NCBI RefSeq assembly: GCF_017745275.1
Contig: NZ_JAGHZS010000006.1
Span: forward strand, 186,001-250,000
Direction of reading: 5' to 3'
DNA length: 64,000 nucleotides
Origin: Chitinophaga sp.
GTDB lineage: Bacteria > Bacteroidota > Bacteroidia > Chitinophagales > Chitinophagaceae
Shown: positions 33,748-42,976 of the stretch, piece after piece
Layout: every line of letters starts with the position of its first letter
Numbering within the stretch: position 1 is the first letter of the stretch
The notes under the pieces: generated by a model
Seen by the model: the letters and a program-made list of their open reading frames with translations, nothing else
What the model was told of the DNA's origin: nothing
Database searches by the model: none
Made by a program: the position numbers and the translations under genes

Positions 33748-36700
33748 TTGAAATTTACCTTCCCGATTGGCCTTATTGCATGGATGATTTGCTTTTTCTT
33801 ACCAGGACGTGACGCCCAGGCACAGCAGCAATATGCCAATTATACTCCGCTGAATTTTATAGAAAACAAAGGACAGTGGGACAAAGACGTAATCTATAAA
33901 ACAACGCTGGATGGTGCCTCCGTTTTCCTGCGGAAAACAAGCTTTACTTTCCTCCTGCTAAATAAAGACGATATGTATGCGCTGGAAGAAGCCGCCCACG
34001 GACATTCCGGTAATTACCAGCCACATGATAGCCTGGTGCAGAAATCGCGTAAGGGTATCAATGCCAGCGCGCTGCCTACGCATCCTAATCCGCGGGAAGG
34101 TGGTCTGCCTTCGCCACCAAGACCGGGCCGCATGCCGGCTGTAAGAGGACATGCCTACAATGTTAACTTCCTGAATACTGCTGCCGGTTTGCAGATTGTA
34201 CCCGAAAAAGAACAGGAAGGGTATGCCAATTATATCATCGGCAATGATCGCAGCAAATGGGCATCCGATGTGAAATCCTTCCAGGGCGTAAATTATAATG
34301 GTCTCTACGCTGGGATAGATGCACATGTGTACTCAGAAGCGTCGCAACTGAAATACGACCTGATCGTACATCCCGGGGCCAACCCCAATGATATTCAGCT
34401 GGAATATGAAGGCGCCACCAGTATGGAACTAAAGAAGGGGCAACTTTATGTGCATACTTCTGTAGGAGATGCCATAGAACAATTACCTTATGCTTATCAG
34501 TATATCAACAATCAGCGTGTAGCCGTGAAGGTATCTTACAGGCTGACAGGCAATAAAATAGGTTTTAAAGTATCCGGGGAATACAATCCTGCCTATACGC
34601 TGGTGATAGATCCGATATATGTTTTTTCCACCGTATCCGGTTCACGCGCAGATAACTGGGGCTTTACCGCCACTTACGACGAGGCCGGTAATTTCTACGG
34701 CGGTGGTATTGTATTTAATAATGGTTATCCAACCACCCCCGGCTCCATACAGGATGTTTACCAGGGTGGAGAATTTGATATAGGTATTTCAAAATTCAAT
34801 CAAAATGGTACCCAGCTCGTGTATGCTACCTATGTGGGTGGAAGCGGCGCCGAGCAGCCACATAGCCTGTTTGTAGATCCGCAGGGTAACCTGGTGATTT
34901 CCGGCAGAACAACTTCAGCTAATTATCCCAATACAAAAGTGGTGGGAACCGCCAGAGGTGGATGGGATATTGTGGTGACCAAATTAAATGCGCGTGGTTC
35001 TGCACTCATCGGTTCCCTGATCATTGGCGGTAGCTCGGACGATGGCGTAAACATGCGGGTAGACCGCAGGCAGGGAGCTACGGTGTTACTACGTAATTAT
35101 GGCGACGATGCCCGTAGTGAAGTGGTGATAGACAATGCCGGTTATATCTATGTAGCCAGTTGTACCAACTCCTCCGATTTCCCAGCCACTAAGGGCCAGG
35201 TTTTCCAGGATGCATTTGGCGGCGCACAGGATGGTGTGGTGATGAAAATAAACCCAATGTGCGGGGATGTAATATGGGCCAGCTTCCTGGGAGGAAAGAG
35301 AGAAGACGCGGCATACGTAATTGCGTTAAATGGCCTCAATAGTCTCTATGTAGCCGGTGGAACTGCCAGCGATGATTTTCCTATGAAGGGAAAAGGATTG
35401 TATCCAAAATACCGGGGGGGAGTATGTGATGGCTTTATTGCGCACATTACCAATGATGGTAAAAGCATCACAGAAAGTACTTTCCTGGGATCCGACAATC
35501 CCGCTGCAGACCAGGTGTATGGTATTCAACTGGATAAAAACGGGTTTGTATATGTAACCGGTACTACTGAAGGAAACTGGCCTATCAAAATTTCTCCTGG
35601 TTATTACAATGATAACAGCTTCCAGTTTATTTGCAAGCTACAACCCGACCTTTCTGATTTCATATATTCCACCACTTTCGGTCGTGGTAAAAACATGATC
35701 AATACACCCAATATTTCACCCACTGCATTCCTCGTTGACCGCTGCGAAAACGTGTATGTATCAGGTTGGGGTGGTGGTATCAATATTGATCTACGCTATC
35801 CCAACTCAGGTACCGGCGGATTGCGTACCACACCGGATGCCCTGCAACGTACCACGGATGGTAAGGACTTTTATTTCTTTGTATTGAAACGCGATGGTAC
35901 GCAACAACTGTATGGTAGCTTCTTTGGGGGGAATGGTTTGTATGAACACGTAGATGGTGGTACCAGTCGCTTCGACAGGAACGGTATCATTTACCAGGGA
36001 ATTTGTGCGTGGTGTAATGTAAGCAATGGTCCGTTTAAGCCTACGTATCCAACTACCCCGGGCGCCTACTCCAGTACACCTCCACCAGGATGTAACTTTG
36101 GTGCGCTGAAAATTGCCTTTAACCTCGATGGTATAAAAGCAGGTATAAAAACCCTGGACCGCCGTGTGAATTACTGCGCGCCGGAAACCATCACCTTTGT
36201 GGATACCACTTATATTCCCGGTAAAATCTATGAATGGAATTTTGATGACGGCACCACGCAAACAGGAGGACCAGAGCTGGATACCGTGACACATACTTTT
36301 ACCAAAGTTGGCTATTACAGAGTACGACTGGTAAAGATTGATCCCAACAGTTGTAATGTGTCTGATACCGCATATATCACTGTTAAGCTGGGAAATAATA
36401 AAGCAGACTTTAATTTTGATGCTAAAAGACAGGATCCCTGCGACAGCCTGAAGTACCTGTTTACTAATATTTCTACAACACCTGCCAATCAATTTAAAGA
36501 TAGCTCCTTTATTATGGACTTTGGAGATGGTACACCACCATTCTACACCGGATTGGATACCTTCCCGCTGGTTCACTACTACAAGGCCGCTGGTGTGTAT
36601 AATGCGTCTCTGACCCTCATAGATACTGCGTTCTGTAACGCTCCACAAACACAAACGAAGGCGTTGCGTGTAGCCATTAACGTGGTAGCCGCATTTACGC

Positions 36701-37440
36701 TGCCGGATACCGTGTGCGCAGGTACTACATTGAAAATGGTGAATAATACCCTCGGTGGTGAATCTTTTACATGGACATTTGAAGACGACCCAACCGCGAC
36801 GTCTTCAGATCCTTATCCGATACATACTTTCAAAAGATCCGGCAGATGGAAAGTTTCTTTGCTGGTATTGGATCCAAATACCTGTAACAAGAAGGACAGT
36901 ATCTCCAAGTATATACTGGTAGCTGATCCACCGGTGGCAGACTTTGAATTTTCACCGGTAAAACCGATAGAGAATACGCCGGTACAGTTTGTGAATACTT
37001 CCTCCGCAGACGCGGTACATTTTCTCTGGAACTTCGGAGATGGCGACACGACAACCGCACGTTCGCCATCACATCAATACCTGAGAACCGGTACTTATAA
37101 TGTATGTTTAACTACGTATAACCGCGAAGGTTGCTCTTCTACCATTTGTAAAGATGTGGCGACTATTGTAGTGCCATTGTTTGATGTACCGAATGCCTTT
37201 GCACCTACCGGGAAGAATAATATATTTTATGTGAAAGCTTTTGGCGCCGTTAAATTCAATCTCAAAATATTTAATCGCTGGGGACAATTGGTTTTTGAAA
37301 GTTCTGATCCTCAGATTGGTTGGGACGGCCGGTTTAAAGGAAATCTTCAGCCCATGGATGCTTACGCTTATATCGTAAACATGGAGTTTACAGACGGTAC
37401 AAAAGGCAGCAGATCAGGAAGTGTAACTTTGTTAAGATGA
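33748..37440 (+). CDS. SBBP/PKD adhesin-like protein with T9SS type B sorting domain
   Basis: 1230 residues, apparently from TTG 33748, because the signal peptide (KFTFPIGLIAWMICFFLPGRDAQA) needs it. The first mature segment NFIENKGQWDKDVIYKT is typical of the DUF7948-type N-terminal domain. SBBP-like propeller repeats follow (about residues 290-790, e.g. FVDPQGNLVISGRT, AGYIYVASCTNSSDFP). Then come four PKD repeats (YEWNFDDGTT, FIMDFGDGTP, FTWTFEDDPT, FLWNFGDGDT) and a C-terminal type B domain (VPNAFAPTGKNNIFYV, LKIFNRWGQLVFES, GWDGRF, SGSVTLLR). It should be exported by T9SS. A PorP/SprF gene starts 6 nt downstream, so the two are an operon pair. Confidence 0.9.
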   Translation: MKFTFPIGLIAWMICFFLPGRDAQAQQQYANYTPLNFIENKGQWDKDVIYKTTLDGASVFLRKTSFTFLLLNKDDMYALEEAAHGHSGNYQPHDSLVQKSRKGINASALPTHPNPREGGLPSPPRPGRMPAVRGHAYNVNFLNTAAGLQIVPEKEQEGYANYIIGNDRSKWASDVKSFQGVNYNGLYAGIDAHVYSEASQLKYDLIVHPGANPNDIQLEYEGATSMELKKGQLYVHTSVGDAIEQLPYAYQYINNQRVAVKVSYRLTGNKIGFKVSGEYNPAYTLVIDPIYVFSTVSGSRADNWGFTATYDEAGNFYGGGIVFNNGYPTTPGSIQDVYQGGEFDIGISKFNQNGTQLVYATYVGGSGAEQPHSLFVDPQGNLVISGRTTSANYPNTKVVGTARGGWDIVVTKLNARGSALIGSLIIGGSSDDGVNMRVDRRQGATVLLRNYGDDARSEVVIDNAGYIYVASCTNSSDFPATKGQVFQDAFGGAQDGVVMKINPMCGDVIWASFLGGKREDAAYVIALNGLNSLYVAGGTASDDFPMKGKGLYPKYRGGVCDGFIAHITNDGKSITESTFLGSDNPAADQVYGIQLDKNGFVYVTGTTEGNWPIKISPGYYNDNSFQFICKLQPDLSDFIYSTTFGRGKNMINTPNISPTAFLVDRCENVYVSGWGGGINIDLRYPNSGTGGLRTTPDALQRTTDGKDFYFFVLKRDGTQQLYGSFFGGNGLYEHVDGGTSRFDRNGIIYQGICAWCNVSNGPFKPTYPTTPGAYSSTPPPGCNFGALKIAFNLDGIKAGIKTLDRRVNYCAPETITFVDTTYIPGKIYEWNFDDGTTQTGGPELDTVTHTFTKVGYYRVRLVKIDPNSCNVSDTAYITVKLGNNKADFNFDAKRQDPCDSLKYLFTNISTTPANQFKDSSFIMDFGDGTPPFYTGLDTFPLVHYYKAAGVYNASLTLIDTAFCNAPQTQTKALRVAINVVAAFTLPDTVCAGTTLKMVNNTLGGESFTWTFEDDPTATSSDPYPIHTFKRSGRWKVSLLVLDPNTCNKKDSISKYILVADPPVADFEFSPVKPIENTPVQFVNTSSADAVHFLWNFGDGDTTTARSPSHQYLRTGTYNVCLTTYNREGCSSTICKDVATIVVPLFDVPNAFAPTGKNNIFYVKAFGAVKFNLKIFNRWGQLVFESSDPQIGWDGRFKGNLQPMDAYAYIVNMEFTDGTKGSRSGSVTLLR

Positions 37441-37446
37441 TGAGCC

Positions 37447-38469
37447 ATGAATCAGATTGTTAAATTATCAACATGCCTGGCAATATTGTTAATGATTGCA
37501 ATAGAAGGTTACTCACAGGACCTTCACTTTTCGCAATTCTTCAATTCGCCATTGACAACTAACCCTGCCAATACCGGTTTTATTCCTGATGGAAATTACC
37601 GTATTGGTCTTAACTACCGCGATCAGTGGACCAGTATTCCTGTGCCTTATAAAACAATGTCGGTTTATGGCGATTTTCAACTATTCCGTGATCGGCTGGA
37701 ATATGGTTGGGTAGGTATTGGCGGCGTGTTGCTCCGGGATGTGGCAGGTGCCGGGAATTTAACATCTACCAAAGGATATGCTTCTATTGCTTATCACCAA
37801 TTGTTGGGACAAAGTAGTTTGTTATCGTTAGGATTTAATGCTGGTTCGGCTGGCAAACGGGTAGACGTGACGAAACTCATTTTCAGTGATCAGTGGAATG
37901 GAAAATTCTTTGATTCCCAGATTCCTACCGGTGAGCCTATTACCCAGAGCAGTGTGAACTATTTCGACTTGCAGGCAGGGATGAACTATGCTTATTTTCC
38001 CACTGAAAATATTTATGTGAATGCAGGATTTTCTGTACAGCATATCAATACACCGAGGGAAACTTTCTTTGACGGTAATAACGTGATCCCACGGCGCTAT
38101 ATCGGATTCCTGAATGCCAGCATCAAAATGAGTGATAAAGTGATCCTGAACCCCGCTGCGTATTATGCTACTCAGGCGGGCGCCCGGGAACTGATGCTGG
38201 GAGCAAATGCTGCCTATAATCTCTCCGGCGATGGTGTACAGCAGTTGTATGGTGGATTATACTACCGGGGCAATGATGCTGCGATCTTCCTGGTAGGCTA
38301 TCAGTTGAATGGCATTAAGCTGATGTTTAACTACGATATTACTACTTCCGGGTTGTCGGCTGCAAACAATCGCCGGGGAGCCTATGAGCTGGGTATTGTA
38401 TACTCCGGTTTATATTTCAATCGTACTTTCAGTAACGCCAGGAAATCTACGATCTGCCCTTCTTTTTAA
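37447..38469 (+). CDS. PorP/SprF family T9SS outer membrane protein
   Basis: A 340-residue outer-membrane beta-barrel protein with a signal peptide (LAILLMIAIEGYSQ). The N-terminal DLHFSQFFNSPLTTNPANTGF and YRDQWTSIPVPYKTMSVYGD are the family hallmark, followed by alternating barrel strands to a C-terminal YSGLYFNRTF. Relatives (PorP, SprF) take part in T9SS export or surface attachment of partner adhesins such as SprB. The gene starts 6 nt after the 1230-residue adhesin, so it is probably its dedicated partner (inference). A paralogue is at 53413-54444. Confidence 0.92.
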   Translation: MNQIVKLSTCLAILLMIAIEGYSQDLHFSQFFNSPLTTNPANTGFIPDGNYRIGLNYRDQWTSIPVPYKTMSVYGDFQLFRDRLEYGWVGIGGVLLRDVAGAGNLTSTKGYASIAYHQLLGQSSLLSLGFNAGSAGKRVDVTKLIFSDQWNGKFFDSQIPTGEPITQSSVNYFDLQAGMNYAYFPTENIYVNAGFSVQHINTPRETFFDGNNVIPRRYIGFLNASIKMSDKVILNPAAYYATQAGARELMLGANAAYNLSGDGVQQLYGGLYYRGNDAAIFLVGYQLNGIKLMFNYDITTSGLSAANNRRGAYELGIVYSGLYFNRTFSNARKSTICPSF

Positions 38470-38504
38470 TCTGCTGGAAATTACCACCTAACCGGCATTA
38501 TGAT

Positions 38505-38512
38505 TATTTTTG
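38505..38512 (+). promoter_or_regulatory. -7 box for the GlcD-like gene
   Basis: TATTTTTG matches TAnnTTTG and ends 4 nt before ATG 38517, so the transcript may begin about one base before the start codon. Confidence 0.5.
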
Positions 38513-38516
38513 TTTC

Positions 38517-39926
38517 ATGACAACGTTTAATAAAGTAACTGCCGCTCACGTAGCGGCATTGCGGGAAATAGCCGGAGTGCAATATGTGTTGGTGGACGAG
38601 GAAAGTATGAATCGTTATGCCCAGGATGAAACCGAAGATCTGCATTATTTACCGGAAGTGGTAGTCAAACCCGATACCACAGAACAGGTAAGCCGCATTA
38701 TGCGCTTATGTAACCAGGAATTGTTGCCGGTAACGCCCCGTGGAGGCGGCACCGGGCTTAGTGGCGGCGCTTTACCCCAATTTGGCGGCGTGCTGATTTC
38801 TATGGAGCGCTTTAACCGCATTACCCAGATCGACGAAAGAAATTTACAGGTCACTACTGAGCCGGGCGTGATCACCGAAGAACTACAGAATGCTGTGAAG
38901 GAAAAAGGATTGTTTTATCCGCCTGATCCCAGCAGCCGGGGTACCTGTTTCATTGGTGGCAACATCGCTGAAAATTCCGGCGGCCCTAAAGCAGTGAAAT
39001 ACGGTGTGGTAAAGGATTATGTACTCAACCTGGAAATGGTGCTGCCCAATGGAGAAGTTATCTGGACGGGTGCTAACGTACTGAAAAACGCAACCGGCTA
39101 CAATCTTACACAGTTGGTAGTAGGTAGCGAAGGCACGCTGGGTATTGTTACCAAAATAGTGCTGCGACTCATCCCATTACCTAAAAATGATTTGTTGATG
39201 CTGGTACCTTTCCGCTCTGCTGAAAGTGCCTGTGCAGCAGTAAGTGCCATTTTCCGCGCCGGGTATACCCCGTCAGCCATGGAGTTTATGGAAAGAGATG
39301 CGTTGGAATGGGTGACCCAATATGTACAAAGCGGGGCTGTTAAAATTGAAGACGATATACAGGCACATTTGCTGATAGAAGTAGATGGTAACTATCCCGA
39401 AGTGCTGATGCAGGAAATGGAGGGAATCGCTGGAGTGGTAGAAAACTTCGACATCGGAGAAATATTGTTTGCCGAAGACGCCCAGCAGAAAGATGAATTG
39501 TGGAAACTGCGTCGTCGCGTAGCAGAGGCGGTAAAGGCCAATTCAGTATATAAAGAAGAAGATACCGTAGTACCCCGCGCCGAATTACCGGTGTTGCTGA
39601 AAGGCGTGAAAGACATTGGCCGCAAATATGGTTTCCATTCAGTATGTTATGGCCATGCCGGTGATGGTAATTTGCATGTAAATATCATCAGGGGTACGTT
39701 AACAGAAGAGCAGTGGAACGGTACCCTCACGGAAGGAATACGTGAAATTTTTGAGCTGGTGAAACAATTGGGTGGTACCATCTCCGGTGAGCATGGTATT
39801 GGTTTGGTGCAGAAAAATTATATGGATATTATTTTTGATCAGACTTCGATGCAGTTGATGAAGCAAATAAAACAGATCTTTGATCCGAAGAATATTTTGA
39901 ACCGGGGGAAAATCTTTGATTGTTAA
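38517..39926 (+). CDS. FAD-linked oxidase, GlcD / D-lactate dehydrogenase family
   Basis: A 469-residue flavoprotein with the vanillyl-alcohol-oxidase fold. The FAD-binding segment has VTPRGGGTGLSGGALPQFGG, DPSSRGTCFIGGNIAENSGG and GSEGTLGIVTKI. The C-terminal cap has VCYGHAGDGNLHVNI and GEHGIGLVQKNY. Members oxidise 2-hydroxy acids such as glycolate or D-lactate. The exact substrate cannot be read off, and the GlcE/GlcF partner subunits are not adjacent, so a self-standing D-2-hydroxyacid dehydrogenase is likely. No signal peptide. Confidence 0.9.
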   Translation: MTTFNKVTAAHVAALREIAGVQYVLVDEESMNRYAQDETEDLHYLPEVVVKPDTTEQVSRIMRLCNQELLPVTPRGGGTGLSGGALPQFGGVLISMERFNRITQIDERNLQVTTEPGVITEELQNAVKEKGLFYPPDPSSRGTCFIGGNIAENSGGPKAVKYGVVKDYVLNLEMVLPNGEVIWTGANVLKNATGYNLTQLVVGSEGTLGIVTKIVLRLIPLPKNDLLMLVPFRSAESACAAVSAIFRAGYTPSAMEFMERDALEWVTQYVQSGAVKIEDDIQAHLLIEVDGNYPEVLMQEMEGIAGVVENFDIGEILFAEDAQQKDELWKLRRRVAEAVKANSVYKEEDTVVPRAELPVLLKGVKDIGRKYGFHSVCYGHAGDGNLHVNIIRGTLTEEQWNGTLTEGIREIFELVKQLGGTISGEHGIGLVQKNYMDIIFDQTSMQLMKQIKQIFDPKNILNRGKIFDC

Positions 39927-39939
39927 ACTTTTTTCCCGG

Positions 39940-39958
39940 TATTTAGTTTAACTAAATA
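39940..39958. promoter_or_regulatory. 19-bp perfect palindrome before the barrel gene
   Basis: TATTTAGTT-T-AACTAAATA, a perfect 9-bp inverted repeat around one base, ends 9 nt before ATG 39968. It could be an operator or part of an AT-rich promoter. There is no T-run of terminator type. Confidence 0.35.
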
Positions 39959-39967
39959 AATCTGCGC

Positions 39968-40549
39968 ATGAAACATTTATTAGTATGTTTTTTCTTCCTG
40001 GCTACTGTGCAAATAGCACATGCCCAGTACTATAAAACAGATACGCTGACGCATAAAGGATTTGACCGCTCAAAGCTGATATTAGGAGGCTCTGTGGGAT
40101 TGGTGTTTGGAGACTATACCAATGTAGATGTTTCACCTATGGTAGGTTATCGTTTTTCAGAATACATAGCTGCTGGTGTCAACGTGAATGCACAATACGG
40201 ACAATTTACATCCAGGTATAACGGTAATATCACGCAGCGGGATAAATACACCATTTTCGGCGGTGGCGTGTGGGGCCGTGTATACCCTTTGCCAATGCTG
40301 TTTGTACATATCCAGCCGGAGTATAACTTTATCTCACAAAACTCTACTGTTTATAATACAAATGATCAGAAGCAAACATTCAAAAGCAATTATGGGGTGC
40401 CTAGTTTGTTGGTAGGTGCTGGTTATACACAGGGTGTAGGTGGCAGGGTAGGCATTGGTATCTCCATTCTGTATGATGTGATACAGGACAATCGTTCTCC
40501 TTATAACAATGGCCTGATATATAGGGCAGGTGTTGGTTTAGGTTTCTAA
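39968..40549 (+). CDS. small outer membrane beta-barrel protein
   Basis: A 193-residue protein with a signal peptide (LLVCFFFLATVQIAHA). The rest is amphipathic strands in pairs (LILGGSVGLVFGDYTNVDV, PMVGYRFSEYIAAGVNVNA, TIFGGGVWGRVYP, FVHIQPEYNFIS) ending in YRAGVGLGF with a terminal Phe. This fits an eight-stranded OmpA/OmpW-type barrel of the outer membrane. No specific family or function is recognised. It is followed by a strong terminator. Confidence 0.8.
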   Translation: MKHLLVCFFFLATVQIAHAQYYKTDTLTHKGFDRSKLILGGSVGLVFGDYTNVDVSPMVGYRFSEYIAAGVNVNAQYGQFTSRYNGNITQRDKYTIFGGGVWGRVYPLPMLFVHIQPEYNFISQNSTVYNTNDQKQTFKSNYGVPSLLVGAGYTQGVGGRVGIGISILYDVIQDNRSPYNNGLIYRAGVGLGF

Positions 40550-40577
40550 AACTTTTTTTCAACAAACATATTATTGC

Positions 40578-40619
40578 AGCCGGATCATTTGTACAACAGA
40601 TGATCCGGCTTTCTTTTTT
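40578..40619 (+). terminator. rho-independent terminator after the barrel gene
   Basis: AGCCGGATCA (40578-40587) pairs perfectly with TGATCCGGCT (40601-40610) around a 13-nt loop, followed by TTCTTTTTT. Confidence 0.9.
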
Positions 40620-40695
40620 GGCGGCGGGTTTCCCGGAGCAATATTATCCGCATGTTAAATGTTTATAAATGCTAAACTTTATTTTACATAGTACA

Positions 40696-40703
40696 TATCT
40701 TTG
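40696..40703 (+). promoter_or_regulatory. -7 box of the phosphonate module
   Basis: TATCTTTG matches TAnnTTTG, 23 nt before ATG 40727. It would drive both the PhnX-like hydrolase and the FAD oxidase. Confidence 0.55.
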
Positions 40704-40726
40704 CGGATATTAATAATTCAGGAAAG

Positions 40727-41404
40727 ATGGGAATAGCATTAGTTGTTTTTGACATTGCAGGTACTACCCTGCATGATGAGTCCAATGTGGCTAAAGTATT
40801 ACAGCAAACCATTTCACTGGCGGGAGTTTCCGTAACGGTGGAGGAAGTAAATGAAGTAATGGGATATGCCAAGCCATATGCCATCCGTTACCTGTTACAG
40901 CAGAAACAGGATAGCCGTTACAGTGATGAGGCCTTTATCAGCCAGTTACATGAGCGTTTTGTAGCAGACATGAAAACGCATTATGCTACCCATCCGGCAG
41001 TACGCGAAAAAGAGGGCGTATCGGCAGTATTCGCTGCCTTAAAGGCAAAAGGCATCAAAGTGGCGCTGGACACAGGCTTTGATCGTGACATTACCAATGT
41101 TATCCTGGAAAGGGTAGGCTGGCAGAAGAACGGGTTAATAGATGCCGTAGCTACCAGCGACGAAGTACCTTATGGCCGTCCATATCCATATATGATATAC
41201 CGTATTATGGAAGAACTGGAAATCCGCAGTATCCAATCAGTGGCTAAAACCGGCGATACTATTTCCGACCTGGAAGAAGGTACCAATGCGGGTTGTCGTT
41301 ATGTGATCGGCGTTACTACCGGTGCATATACCCGTGAAGAGCTGGAGAAAGGTCCTCACACTCACCTGGTGGCCAGTTTAGACGAACTGTTGACTATTTT
41401 TTAA
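40727..41404 (+). CDS. phosphonatase-like HAD hydrolase (PhnX-like)
   Basis: 225 residues. The HAD nucleophile motif is VFDIAGTTLHDES (D9), the D-x-A-G-T form characteristic of phosphonoacetaldehyde hydrolases rather than the usual D-x-D. K49 in MGYAKPYAI aligns with the Schiff-base Lys of PhnX (MGLLKIDHV). The usual HAD lysine is an Arg here (YGRPYPYMI), also a phosphonatase trait. KTGDTISDLEEGTNAG is the acidic metal motif. It should cleave the C-P bond of phosphonoacetaldehyde or a close relative. It matches the PhnX-like family (TIGR03351) known to neighbour the FAD oxidoreductase family found next door. No signal peptide. Confidence 0.87.
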   Translation: MGIALVVFDIAGTTLHDESNVAKVLQQTISLAGVSVTVEEVNEVMGYAKPYAIRYLLQQKQDSRYSDEAFISQLHERFVADMKTHYATHPAVREKEGVSAVFAALKAKGIKVALDTGFDRDITNVILERVGWQKNGLIDAVATSDEVPYGRPYPYMIYRIMEELEIRSIQSVAKTGDTISDLEEGTNAGCRYVIGVTTGAYTREELEKGPHTHLVASLDELLTIF

Positions 41405-41425
41405 TATTGAAGACTTGATCATAAG

Positions 41426-42559
41426 ATGCAACAACAACAGGCAGATGTAGCGGTCATTGGAGCCGGCATTGTAGGTTTAGCCACGGCTTATCACCTGGCA
41501 GCCCAGGGAAAAAAAGTAGTTTTATTTGAGAGAAATAGTAAAGCCATTAGCGCATCTATCCGCAACTTTGGCCTGGTATGGCCTATTGGTCAAACCGCCG
41601 GAAAGATGTATCAGCGGGCAATGCGGAGCCGTGCTACGTGGAAAGAACTGGCGGCGGCTACCGGCTTGCAATGCCAGGAAACGGGGTCCATACACCTGGC
41701 TTATGCAAATGATGAACTGGCGGTACTGGAAGAATTTGCACAGGCTGCACCTGGCAACGGATACGACTGTACCCTGGTGACGCCATCACAGATAGGAAAG
41801 TATACATCTGCTATCAAAACTGATGGATTGAAAGGTGCCTTATGGAGCCCCACTGAAATGACGGTGAACCCACGCCAGGCCAGTGCTGCCATTGCAAAGC
41901 ACCTGGAGGAGAAAATGAATGTTACCGTGCGTTTTGGAACTGCGGTAAATGGTATCAGCATGCCTTATATCGAAACCCGCGCGGAAAAATGGAAAGTGGA
42001 AGAGGTATTTGTATGCAGTGGTGCTGATTTTGAAACACTTTACCCCGCTGAGTTTGCAGCGGCTCCTTTGAAAAAATGTAAACTGCAGATGATGCGTACC
42101 ATCCCGCAGCCAGGCAATTGGCAACTGGGACCTGCGCTGTGTGCAGGATTAACACTGGCGCATTATTCATCGTTTGATAGCTGCAAAACACTGGTGCCAT
42201 TGAAAGAACGCTTCGCAGCGGAAATGCCGGAGTATGTGAAATGGGGTATCCACTTGCTCATTTCCCAGAATGGGGCAGGAGAGCTCACCATCGGGGATTC
42301 ACATGAATATGGTCCGGATTTCGAACCTTTTGATAAAGCGTTTATCAATGACCTGATCCTGGAATATATGCATACCTTCCTGCAGGCGCCCACCTATACT
42401 ATACAGGAACAGTGGCATGGCATTTATCCTAAACTCACCAATGGCCAAACGGACCTGGTGTTTTCACCGGAAAAGCATGTCACTATTGTAAATGGATTGG
42501 GCGGAGCCGGCATGACTTTATCATTCGGTTTAGCACAGGAAGTAACGGGTGCCTTGTAG
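41426..42559 (+). CDS. FAD-dependent oxidoreductase, phosphonate-associated (TIGR03364-like)
   Basis: A 377-residue DAO-type flavoprotein. The Rossmann dinucleotide site is VAVIGAGIVGLATAYHLA. It continues with VVLFERNSKAISASIRNFGLVWP, an uncommon motif shared by the TIGR03364 family, and ends with VNGLGGAGMTLSFGLA, the second FAD contact. It starts 21 nt after the PhnX-like hydrolase. Family knowledge: such oxidases accompany phosphonatase-like hydrolases and have been linked to oxidative deamination of aminoethylphosphonate derivatives to phosphonoacetaldehyde. That would supply the neighbour's substrate. The exact amine is unknown, and no transporter or transaminase is adjacent. Confidence 0.87.
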   Translation: MQQQQADVAVIGAGIVGLATAYHLAAQGKKVVLFERNSKAISASIRNFGLVWPIGQTAGKMYQRAMRSRATWKELAAATGLQCQETGSIHLAYANDELAVLEEFAQAAPGNGYDCTLVTPSQIGKYTSAIKTDGLKGALWSPTEMTVNPRQASAAIAKHLEEKMNVTVRFGTAVNGISMPYIETRAEKWKVEEVFVCSGADFETLYPAEFAAAPLKKCKLQMMRTIPQPGNWQLGPALCAGLTLAHYSSFDSCKTLVPLKERFAAEMPEYVKWGIHLLISQNGAGELTIGDSHEYGPDFEPFDKAFINDLILEYMHTFLQAPTYTIQEQWHGIYPKLTNGQTDLVFSPEKHVTIVNGLGGAGMTLSFGLAQEVTGAL

Positions 42560-42976
42560 TGGATGGCTGTCGATAAAATGCAGCAAAAAGCAGGACATCC
42601 TTTTCCACGGCCCTGCTGCATAGCAATCGATTTCTACTTTGCGTAATCTGGATAAATTTAAATTAGGTTATTGGGCAAATAATCGATAAATTAAATTCAG
42701 ATTAAGCGTTATGAGAACACCTGTTGAATAAAACGATAGTAACATTCGAATCAATTTCAACAATATTTATTGCCAGCATTAGCAACGTTTCTGCAGCGAT
42801 GTTTTTTTAAACATCGCTGCACGTTCATAACGTGTTAAATGTAAAGCAGGTTTCTTTATAGTTACCTGCTTTTTTTGTTTATAATGCGGTGTGCGTAAGC
42901 TAATTATTATATAAATTACATTGTTCTGTCTGCATGCAGATGGAAAGTGATTTATGGTATAATAAAAAGCAATCGC
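42560..42976. other. non-coding stretch with several hairpins
   Basis: 417 nt without a supported gene. It holds a hairpin with 8-bp ends (ATGCAGCA at 42578-42585 and TGCTGCAT at 42614-42621); an imperfect AT-rich inverted repeat around TAATCTG/CAGATTA (about 42643-42706); a perfect 12-bp hairpin with TTTT loop (42793-42804 and 42809-42820); and a terminator at 42843-42877. The last 100 nt before the LOG gene show no TAnnTTTG box. A small RNA is possible but unsupported. Confidence 0.5.
42843..42877 (+). terminator. rho-independent terminator
   Basis: AAAGCAGGT (42843-42851) pairs with ACCTGCTTT (42864-42872) around a 12-nt loop and runs into seven or more T. The hairpin at 42793-42820 lies 22 nt upstream of it. 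It lies nearly 300 nt after the nearest upstream stop codon, so the transcript it ends is unclear. Confidence 0.75.

Noticed and set aside
42560..42976. tRNA or known small RNA in the longest gene-free stretch
   Set aside because: No T-loop (GGTTCGA-type) or cloverleaf pattern was seen; only hairpins and a terminator could be supported.
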